A stretch of DNA of 8,059 nt from Acidobacteriota bacterium (GTDB lineage Bacteria > Acidobacteriota > Vicinamibacteria > Vicinamibacterales > 2-12-FULL-66-21), in assembly GCA_013817065.1 (NCBI GenBank), contig JACDDJ010000176.1:1-8059 (forward strand), in the 5' to 3' direction. Below the pieces are notes generated by a model. That model saw only the letters and a program-made list of their open reading frames with translations. It was not told the DNA's origin and did no database searches. This document shows, piece after piece, positions 1 to 5,724 of the stretch. The number at the start of each line of letters is the position of its first letter. The stretch's first letter is position 1. The position numbers were made by a program, and so were the translations under genes.

Positions 1-95
1 GGTGGCGCATGCTTCGACCTAAAGACCACCTGGTAAGCCGTGTGCGGGAAATCCGCATGCACGGTTTGAACGGGGGGCTTACTCCCACCCGGTCG
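1..95 (+). mobile_element. Group II intron, 3' end only (domains V and VI)
   Basis: Bases 35-67 fold as a group II intron domain V. An 8-bp lower stem (35-42 with 60-67, one G-U pair) carries the AGC catalytic triad at 36-38. A two-base bulge follows at 58-59, then an upper stem (43-47 with 53-57) closed by a GAAA-containing loop. Bases 71-91 form a domain VI-like hairpin (71-74 with 88-91 and 75-77 with 84-86) that leaves A87 bulged, as expected of the branch-point adenosine. The intron 3' end should lie 7-8 bases after it, near 94-95. The terminal dinucleotide is not the usual AY, so the boundary is uncertain or the copy is degenerate. Bases 1-5 can pair with 26-30, perhaps the base of domain IV. 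The remaining domains and any maturase would lie upstream of the window. The D5 match rests on family knowledge; no covariance model was run. Confidence 0.66.
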
Positions 96-109
96 GTTTC
101 GCCGTCCGG
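89..109 (+). other. Hairpin between intron end and guaB-like gene
   Basis: CCGGTCGG (89-96) can pair with CCGTCCGG (102-109) around the loop TTTCG, with one T-T mismatch. No T-run follows, so it is not a classical terminator. It shares bases 89-91 with the domain VI-like stem, so the two folds exclude each other. Its role is unknown; it may simply be 3' exon sequence next to the intron. Confidence 0.4.
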
Positions 110-114
110 CAACA

Positions 115-121
115 AGTAGGA
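115..121 (+). promoter_or_regulatory. Ribosome binding site of the guaB-like gene
   Basis: AGTAGGA ends 8 bases before the ATG at 130 and is a modest Shine-Dalgarno match. It favours the start at 130 over the in-frame ATG codons at 175 and 193, although family homology only begins around residue 26. Confidence 0.5.
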
Positions 122-129
122 TCTACCCA

Positions 130-1665
130 ATGGCTACCGACCGATCGCTCTTCCCACCCCTGTCGAAGTCATCCATGGCGGCCGTGGTCGAGATGACCCG
201 TGGCTGCACCTTTGACGACTTCATCCTGGCGCCACGGCGGTCGATTGTCGTGTCGCGGGATCCGGCGGTGATCGACCTGTCGTGCCGGCTGTCGCGCAGG
301 ATCACGCTCAACCGTCCGATCGTGTCGGCGAACATGGACACCGTCACGCGTGCGCCGATGGCGATCGTCCAGGCGGAGGAGGGAGGCATCGGCATCATCG
401 ACCGCGGCTTCCGGCCCGGGGAGATCGATCCGCAGGTGCGAGAAGTCGAGAAGGTGAAACGGTCGCAGCACGGCGTGATCAGCGACCCGTACGCGGTTGC
501 GCCGGAGGCCGCGCTCGAAGAAGCAGCGGCACTGATGGCGGCATCGCGGGTCGGCACGCTGGTCGTACTGGACGGCGAGCGCAAGCTGAAGGGTGTGCTC
601 ACGCAGCGCGACATGCGGTTCGTGGACCGGGCTGGCGCGCGTGTCGCCGACCGGATGACGCCGGTGGACCGCCTCGTCGTTCACGAAGGCGATCTCGACC
701 ACGAGAAAGCGGCCCGCCTGATGGTCGAGCGCAAGGTCAAGAAGCTGCCCTTGGTGACTGCGGACGGGCGGCTGCTTGGCCTGATCACGGCCCGCGATAT
801 CACGCGGCAGCGCCAGGTGCCATTCGCGACGCGCGACCGCCATGGACGGTTGATGGTTGGTGCCGCGATTGGGGCGACGGGCGACTACCTGGAGCGCGCC
901 GCGGAACTCGTCCGCGCCGGCGTCGATGTGCTCGTCATCGATATCGCACACGGGCACTCGATCGTGATGCAGCGCGCGCTCGAGGCGTTTCGGAAAGCCT
1001 TTCCGGACGTCGAGTTGATCGCCGGTAACGTCGCCACCGCCGAGGGTGCACGGTTCCTGCTCGATCTCGGTGCCGACGGGATCAAGGTCGGGATCGGGCC
1101 CGGCGGCGGCTGCACAACACGGATCACGACCAGCTTCGGCGTACCGCAAGTGCAGGCGCTCGTCGAGTGCCGTCTGGCCGTTGGGGAATCCGGTATCGGC
1201 GTCATCGCCGACGGCGGCATCAAGCGGCATGGGTCGCTGGCCCTGGCACTGCTCTTCGGCGGTGACTGCGCGATGCTCGGCTCGGCGTTCGCCGGAACGG
1301 AGGAAGCGCCCGGCGAAGTCGTTCACAAATCGGTGCTGATCCCGGAGTCGCAGAAATCCGTCAAGGTGCCGTTCAAGGTGCTGCGCGGGATGGCCTCACT
1401 CGAAGCGATCCGCGACCGCCTCGACGTCGAAGACGCGGACCGCGTCGAGCTCGAAGCACTCGGTGCCGAAGGGATGGAGATCAGCGTCCCTGCGCGGGGC
1501 TCGGCCCGCACCATCGTCCGCGACATGATCAAACACCTGTGCTCCTCGATCAGCTACGGAGGGGCCGACAGCCTGCGCGGCCTGCGCGAGCAGTTCTGGA
1601 GGGACCCCGCGACGTTCGTGATCAAGCAGTCCGAGTCGGCGCGAAGAGAGTCCTACGATCGTTGA
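130..1665 (+). CDS. guaB: IMP dehydrogenase/GMP reductase family protein with CBS-domain pair
   Basis: This 511-residue protein has the layout of IMP dehydrogenase, which makes XMP from IMP with NAD+ in the cytoplasm as the first committed step to GMP. The catalytic (beta/alpha)8 barrel begins with TFDDFILAP (residues 27-35) and SANMDTVT (66-73). It is interrupted by two CBS domains (about 118-226, including DRMTPVD and VKKLPLV), then resumes through DIAHGHS (271-277), AGNVAT (298-303), GIGPGGGCTTR (321-331, putative catalytic Cys328), ADGGIK (360-365), AGTEEAPGE (388-396) and LRGMASL (418-424). Length is normal. Two features are odd. Most IMPDHs have Ser-Ile before the cysteine where this has Gly-Gly. 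The flap (421-474) contains no tyrosine, so the Arg-Tyr dyad that activates water appears incomplete. The C-terminal SISYGGADSL also resembles GMP reductase. The IMPDH reading is favoured by GTEEAPGE and the CBS insert; a CBS-containing GMP reductase-like activity remains possible. Confidence 0.88.
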   Translation: MATDRSLFPPLSKSSMAAVVEMTRGCTFDDFILAPRRSIVVSRDPAVIDLSCRLSRRITLNRPIVSANMDTVTRAPMAIVQAEEGGIGIIDRGFRPGEIDPQVREVEKVKRSQHGVISDPYAVAPEAALEEAAALMAASRVGTLVVLDGERKLKGVLTQRDMRFVDRAGARVADRMTPVDRLVVHEGDLDHEKAARLMVERKVKKLPLVTADGRLLGLITARDITRQRQVPFATRDRHGRLMVGAAIGATGDYLERAAELVRAGVDVLVIDIAHGHSIVMQRALEAFRKAFPDVELIAGNVATAEGARFLLDLGADGIKVGIGPGGGCTTRITTSFGVPQVQALVECRLAVGESGIGVIADGGIKRHGSLALALLFGGDCAMLGSAFAGTEEAPGEVVHKSVLIPESQKSVKVPFKVLRGMASLEAIRDRLDVEDADRVELEALGAEGMEISVPARGSARTIVRDMIKHLCSSISYGGADSLRGLREQFWRDPATFVIKQSESARRESYDR

Positions 1666-1693
1666 AGTCGCAGCCGGTTGATGGAGTAGTTCC

Positions 1694-1723
1694 CTTTACC
1701 ATCTTCCATTTCCATCTTCCATG
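1694..1723. repeat. Short CCATCTT heptad array (half element, copy C)
   Basis: CTTTACC, ATCTTCC, ATTTCC and ATCTTCC follow one another in a near-7-base rhythm. This is the same unit type as the right arms of the two larger palindromic elements at 4155-4266 and 5541-5661. Only one arm is present and no matching left arm is seen. It occupies much of the 75-base gap between the guaB-like gene and the Asp-box protein gene, just upstream of the latter's ribosome binding site. Confidence 0.7.
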
Positions 1724-1728
1724 TCTTT

Positions 1729-1734
1729 GAGGAG
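1729..1734 (+). promoter_or_regulatory. Strong ribosome binding site of the Asp-box protein gene
   Basis: GAGGAG lies 6 bases before the ATG at 1741. It is a near-ideal Shine-Dalgarno sequence and fixes this start, which also gives a proper signal peptide. Confidence 0.85.
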
Positions 1735-1740
1735 TAACCG

Positions 1741-4125
1741 ATGCAGCGTCGTTCAGTGATTGTCCGCCCCCTCATCCTCTCGGTTGCCGCCATCGCGTTA
1801 GCGACCGGGCTCGGAGCGCAGACCGCCCCGAAGGCCGATGCCGATTATGTGCGCAAGGCCTACGACACCTACCGGTCGATGAAAGAGGCGTCTCCGTATC
1901 GCCAGAACGAATGGCAGTATCTGGGGCCGAAGGACATCAGTGGCCGCGCCACCGACATTGCGGTGGCGGAACGTCCCGGTGGAAGGCGGATCTACGCGGC
2001 CTACGCAACGAGCGGCGTGTGGCGGACGGACGACAACGTGACCTGGACGTCCATCTTCGACGACATGCCCTCGACGAGCATCGGCGATCTCGCTGTCGCG
2101 CCCTCGAACCCCGACATCGTCTGGGTGGGCACCGGCGAAGCCAACATCTTCCGAGCCTCGATGGCGGGGGTGGGGATCTACAAATCCACCGACGGCGGCC
2201 AGACCTTCACCCACATGGGGCTGACCGATACGCAGACGATCGGCCGCATTCTCCTCCACCCCACCAATCCCGACATCGTCTATGTCGCCGCCTCCGGTCA
2301 CGAGTGGACCGACAACGAGATGCGCGGTGTGTTCAAGACGACCGATGGCGGCACGACGTGGAACAAGGTCCTCTATAAGAGTCCGCGGACTGGCGCGTGG
2401 GATCTCGTCATGGATCCGTCGAACCCCGAAGTCATCTACGCCTCGATGTGGCAGCGCGTCCGGCGCAAGTGGAGCGATCCGCGAGTGGAGCCCGGCTATA
2501 GCGAGGGCGGCGTCTTCAAGACGGCCGACGGTGGCAAGACGTGGACCGAGGCGAGCGCCGGGCTGCCCGCGCCAGAGCATCGCGGCCGGATCGGCATCGA
2601 CATCGCGCGTTCCAATCCGAAGGTCCTGTATGCGTTTGTCGACAACTACGAGCCGGGTGTCCCGGCCAAGAAAGGTGAGCGCGATGCTTACGGCCGGCCG
2701 ATATTCGAGGCCCGCATCAAGGCAGCCGAGGTCTATCGGACCGCCGATGGCGGCACGTCGTGGAAGAAGGTGAGCGATTCCAATCAGTTCATGACAAATC
2801 ACTCGGGTACGTACGGCTGGGTGTTCGGTCAGATCCGCGTCGACCCGACCAGCGAGAACACCGTCTATACGCTGGGTCTGGGCCTGAACGTCTCGACTGA
2901 CGGCGGCAAGACGTTCGCTACCTTCGCGAACTCACGAACGATTCATAGCGATCATCACGGCCTGTGGATCGACCCGAAGAACACGCAGATCATCTACAGC
3001 GCCAACGACGGCGGCTTCTACTCCACCGAGGACGCGGGCAAGACCTGGAAGTTTGCTGTCTCGGCAGGCGGCGCCCAGTTCTACAACGTCGCCGTCGATC
3101 AGAGCACGCCGCCGTGGGTCTACGGCTCCATACAGGACATTGGCAGCCGTCGTGGACGGCTCGATCTCACTGCCGGTCGTGACAAGATCGGCCCCGTGGA
3201 TTTCGAGAACGCGCCCGGTGGCGAAGGTTCTCACCACGCCGTCGATCCCAGGAATCCGAACATCGTCTATTCACACGGCTTCTATGGGAACTTCTCACGG
3301 ACCGACCTGAGCATCCCGGCCGCCCCGCGCGGACGACGCGGCCAGGGCGGCACGCCGCCACCGCAGCCGCCTCCCGACGCACCGCGGCGTGAGACCAGCA
3401 TTCAGCCGAAGGAGCAGGGACTGCGCGCGCAGTGGATGGCACCAGTAGTGCTCTCTCCCCACGATCCGAATACCGTTTACCTTGGATATCAGTTCGTGTT
3501 CCGCTCGACCAGTCGCGGCGACGCATGGGAGAAGATCAGCGGCGATCTGACCGGCAATGACCCGAAGCGGATGCTGCCGCGCAGCTCGAACGAGATCCCG
3601 TATCAGACGATTACGGCGCTCGAGGAGTCACCGCGCGTCAAGGGGCTGCTCTATGCCGGCACGGACGACGGCAAGCTGCACGTGACCACCGACGCCGGCA
3701 AGACCTGGACCGATCTGACCACGCGTGTGCCGAGCAGAAAGTGGTACTCACGCGTCGTGCCTTCGATGCATGCGGACAACACGGTCTATGTCACGCAGCG
3801 CGGCCGCGAAGACGATGACTTCGCGCCCTACATCTACAAGTCCACCGACGGTGGCACGACCTTCACGAGCATCACGTCGAACATCCCGGCCGGCCCGGTG
3901 AACGTGATCCGCGAAGATCCGACCGACCCCAACGTCCTCTATGTCGGCACCGACTTCGGTGCGTTCGTGAGCACCGACGGCGGCAAGGGGTGGCAGGTCC
4001 TCGGCGGCAACCTGCCGTCCACCCAGGTCTCGGACCTCGTTTATCACACCCGCGACAAGGTGATCGTGATCTCCACCTACGGGCGGGGCATCTGGGTCAT
4101 CGACGCGCAGCGCCTGAAGTTCTAG
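1741..4125 (+). CDS. Exported Asp-box (BNR/sortilin-like) beta-propeller repeat protein
   Basis: This 794-residue protein starts with a signal peptide: basic MQRR, a hydrophobic stretch at about 8-24, then Ala-Gln near 26-27. It should act in the periplasm or outside the cell. The mature part carries about eleven Asp-box motifs (S/T-x-D-x-G-x-T-W/F) at residues 96-102 (degenerate), 149-156, 200-207, 261-268, 334-341, 385-392, 428-436, 589-596, 649-656, 701-708 and 744-751. They alternate with NPDIVYV-type strands, the pattern of sortilin/VPS10-like and BNR beta-propellers. A Pro/Gly/Arg-rich stretch (about 526-552) separates seven N-terminal motifs from four C-terminal ones, suggesting two propellers. 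The C-terminus STYGRGIWVID is the usual end of this family. Such proteins are often labelled glycosyl hydrolase or sialidase-like, but no catalytic set is recognisable and the substrate is unknown. It follows the guaB-like gene on the same strand after 75 bases with its own strong RBS; a functional link is not evident. Confidence 0.9.
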   Translation: MQRRSVIVRPLILSVAAIALATGLGAQTAPKADADYVRKAYDTYRSMKEASPYRQNEWQYLGPKDISGRATDIAVAERPGGRRIYAAYATSGVWRTDDNVTWTSIFDDMPSTSIGDLAVAPSNPDIVWVGTGEANIFRASMAGVGIYKSTDGGQTFTHMGLTDTQTIGRILLHPTNPDIVYVAASGHEWTDNEMRGVFKTTDGGTTWNKVLYKSPRTGAWDLVMDPSNPEVIYASMWQRVRRKWSDPRVEPGYSEGGVFKTADGGKTWTEASAGLPAPEHRGRIGIDIARSNPKVLYAFVDNYEPGVPAKKGERDAYGRPIFEARIKAAEVYRTADGGTSWKKVSDSNQFMTNHSGTYGWVFGQIRVDPTSENTVYTLGLGLNVSTDGGKTFATFANSRTIHSDHHGLWIDPKNTQIIYSANDGGFYSTEDAGKTWKFAVSAGGAQFYNVAVDQSTPPWVYGSIQDIGSRRGRLDLTAGRDKIGPVDFENAPGGEGSHHAVDPRNPNIVYSHGFYGNFSRTDLSIPAAPRGRRGQGGTPPPQPPPDAPRRETSIQPKEQGLRAQWMAPVVLSPHDPNTVYLGYQFVFRSTSRGDAWEKISGDLTGNDPKRMLPRSSNEIPYQTITALEESPRVKGLLYAGTDDGKLHVTTDAGKTWTDLTTRVPSRKWYSRVVPSMHADNTVYVTQRGREDDDFAPYIYKSTDGGTTFTSITSNIPAGPVNVIREDPTDPNVLYVGTDFGAFVSTDGGKGWQVLGGNLPSTQVSDLVYHTRDKVIVISTYGRGIWVIDAQRLKF

Positions 4126-4141
4126 CGCTGCGATTGAAGAT

Positions 4142-4266
4142 GGCCGCTGCGCGGGGTAAATGGTAAATGGTAGATGGTAGATGGCAAAGTGCTTGATCAG
4201 TGGCACCGGCGCCGACACTGAGCTCTTTACCATCTACCATCCGCCATAATCCGCCATCTACCATCC
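4142..4266. repeat. Palindromic heptad-repeat element, copy A
   Basis: The left arm is five 7-base units (4155-4189): GGTAAAT twice, GGTAGAT twice, then GGCAAAG. The right arm (4225-4266) is the complement type: CTTTACC, ATCTACC, ATCCGCC and further variants. ATGGTAGATGGCAAAG (4174-4189) pairs with CTTTACCATCTACCAT (4225-4240) with one mismatch. Inside is a second hairpin, CAGTG (4198-4202) with CACTG (4216-4220), enclosing the palindrome CGGCGCCG (4207-4214). GGCCGCTGCGCGG sits at the left edge (4142-4154) and recurs at copy B. The element fills the gap between two converging genes, so it could act as a bidirectional terminator; that role is inference, and no T-run is obvious. Confidence 0.8.
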
Positions 4267-4272
4267 GTGGAT

Positions 4273-5493
4273 TTACTCGTGCCGTAAGGCGACGAGTGGA
4301 TCCACGGACGCCGCTCGTCGCGCTGGCAGCGCGCTTGCCGCCAGCCCGGCCAGTGTCAGCATCGTGAGCGAGATCACGAAGATCTTCGGATCGGTCGCCG
4401 GTCTGAAAGAGGAAGCTCTCGACCTTGCTGCTCAGCAGCCACGCAGTCGCACCACCGAGCGCCAGGCCGATCGCCACGAGGACGGCCGCGCGCTTCAGGA
4501 CCATCCCGACTACGTTGCCGCGGGTGGCGCCGAGCGCCATGCGGACGCCGATTTCGTTGGTCCGCATTTCGCGTTGCCGAACGGTCGCGCGGGCGAGCAT
4601 CAGGTTGGCGACGTTGGCGCACGCAATCAGGAGGCGAGCGTCACCGCGCCGAGCAGCATCAGCATCCACGAACGGACCTTGCCGACGAGATGCTCCTGCA
4701 GCGTGATGACCCGGGCGCGCCGGCCGGGGCTCCACTTCGGATGCTCGCGATCCAACGCTTCGGCGACGCGATTCATCTGCTCACCGGCCTGATCGAGACT
4801 CACGCCGTTCTTCAATCGGCCGATCACGATCAGGTTGAAGTTACGGCTGCCGCCGCGGACCTTGTCCTCGTTGCGGGCGCGCATCGGCGTGTAGACCTCG
4901 CTCGGCCGTTCGGCAGCGACGGGATACTGGAATACCCGCGGCATCACGCCGATGATTTCGTACGACGCTTCGCTCAGGTCGATCGTCTTGCCGACGACGT
5001 CGGGCGCGCCGCCGAAGCGCCGCTGCCAGAACCCGTAGCTGAGAAGGACGACGCGGTGGCGTCCGTCGATCTCGTCTTCCGGGGCGAGGTTGCGGCCGAG
5101 GATGGGTGCGACACGCAACATCGGCAAGAACTCCCACGTGACGCTGATCCCGCGGACGGCGGCCGGTTCGCCGTTCTCGTTCTTGAGCTGGAAGGACGAG
5201 TTCGAGACCGCTGCGAGGCCGTCGAAGGACTCCTGCATGCGCCGCCAGTCCTGATACGTCTGCGGCGTGGTGTGCCCTGATCCAAAAACCGACTTGCCGG
5301 TGGGATCGTGCTCCAGCACGACCGCCAACCGGTCGTGTTCATCAAAGGAAAGGGCGCGAAGGACGACCGCGTCCACCACGGAAAACACTGCCGTGCCGGA
5401 CCCGATCCCGAGCGTCAGCACCGTCAGTGCGACGGCGGTAAAGGTCGGAGATTGGCGAAGGGACCGCAGGGCCGCTTTGAGATCGTCACGCAT
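4273..5493 (-). pseudogene. MacB/FtsX-type two-module permease (ADOP-like), frameshifted and internally collapsed
   Basis: The minus-strand reading frame starts at 5493 with MRDDLKAALRSLRQSP, a first membrane segment and a MacB-type periplasmic domain, then stops at TGA 4629-4627 just after LLGAVTLAS. The family continues LLIACANVANLM, found in the next frame from 4633, so one base is missing near 4634. That frame runs to LLSSKVESFLF (about 4406). The expected end, from DPKIFVISLTML to DPLVALRHE and TAA at 4275-4273, returns to the first frame; a 5-base loss or 1-base gain near 4402-4405 fits. The module order is also wrong. IACANVANLMLARATVRQREM belongs to the first FtsX module, yet RTNEIGVRMALGATRG straight after it (junction about 4560-4570) belongs to the second. 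Compared with the neighbour at 5725 about 1.2 kb is absent, including the second periplasmic domain. Intact relatives move substrates or couple to an ATPase across the inner membrane; this copy is probably dead. Confidence 0.85.
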
Positions 5494-5494
5494 G

Positions 5495-5509
5495 GCACGT
5501 TAGACGTGC
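5495..5509. promoter_or_regulatory. Perfect inverted repeat beside the pseudogene start
   Basis: GCACGT-TAG-ACGTGC is a perfect 6-bp inverted repeat one base upstream of the minus-strand ATG at 5493, where a ribosome binding site should be. No Shine-Dalgarno sequence is visible there. It could be an operator or a start-occluding hairpin, or chance in GC-rich DNA. Confidence 0.35.
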
Positions 5510-5529
5510 GTCCCCGAGGACGGGTTGGG

Positions 5530-5661
5530 GGCCGCTGCGCGGATGGCAGATGGCAGATGGTAGATGGTAAAGACCCTGGCTTCAGCGACGGGGCTGAAGT
5601 TCAGAGACGGTGGCCCGAGCCAATCACTTTGCCATCTACCATCTTCCATCTACCATTTCTC
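5530..5661. repeat. Palindromic heptad-repeat element, copy B
   Basis: Left arm units GGCAGAT, GGCAGAT, GGTAGAT and GGTAAAG occupy 5545-5572. Right arm units CTTTGCC, ATCTACC, ATCTTCC, ATCTACC and ATTTCTC occupy 5627-5661. ATGGTAGATGGTAAAG (5557-5572) pairs with CTTTGCCATCTACCAT (5627-5642) through 15 Watson-Crick pairs and one T-G. The core holds a 7-bp hairpin, CTTCAGC (5580-5586) with GCTGAAG (5593-5599). The core's right part (5601-5630) resembles the reverse complement of copy A's core, so B is copy A in opposite orientation. GGCCGCTGCGCGG (5530-5542) at the left edge is identical to 4142-4154. The element lies between the divergent permease genes, so their promoters must lie in or beside it. 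Confidence 0.8.
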
Positions 5662-5679
5662 ATCCCGAGCTTCATCCCT

Positions 5680-5693
5680 GTTTGCTTGCAAAC
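5680..5693. promoter_or_regulatory. Perfect inverted repeat upstream of the permease gene, possible operator
   Basis: GTTTGC-TT-GCAAAC is a perfect 6-bp inverted repeat 31 bases before the ATG at 5725. Its AT-richer sequence stands out from the surrounding DNA. Position and symmetry fit a repressor site for the permease gene. No regulator gene is in the window and no known consensus is matched with certainty. Confidence 0.4.
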
Positions 5694-5724
5694 CGGCCCC
5701 GCGAGGGTGTCAAATCCATCCACT

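Noticed and set aside
1..36. Possible C-terminal tail of an upstream protein (open frame from base 1 to TAA 34-36)
   Set aside because: Only 11 codons are visible with no recognisable motif, and the stop overlaps the start of domain V. A maturase end is possible but unsupported here.
35..110. Possible purine riboswitch or other leader regulating the guaB-like gene
   Set aside because: The fold matches group II intron domain V (AGC triad, two-base bulge, GAAA) rather than the three-way junction of purine riboswitches.
169..1326. Long minus-strand open frame (385 codons) opposite the guaB-like gene
   Set aside because: It is antisense to a clear family member. Its translation is rich in Arg, His, Asp and Pro with no recognisable domain, as is usual for shadow frames in GC-rich DNA.
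1798..2802. Minus-strand open frame of 334 codons opposite the Asp-box gene
   Set aside because: It is a shadow of a strong coding gene with a signal peptide and RBS. The translation shows no domain or plausible start context.
3748..4233. Minus-strand frame beginning in repeat copy A and containing AIYHLPFTIY
   Set aside because: The peptide is only a translation of the heptad repeat, followed by antisense of the Asp-box gene. A similar string (CHLPSTIYHLP) appears in other frames crossing the repeats.
4155..4266. Possible CRISPR array from the spaced ATCTACC repeats
   Set aside because: Units are 7 bases with no unique spacers, the arms are inverted relative to each other, and there are no cas genes.
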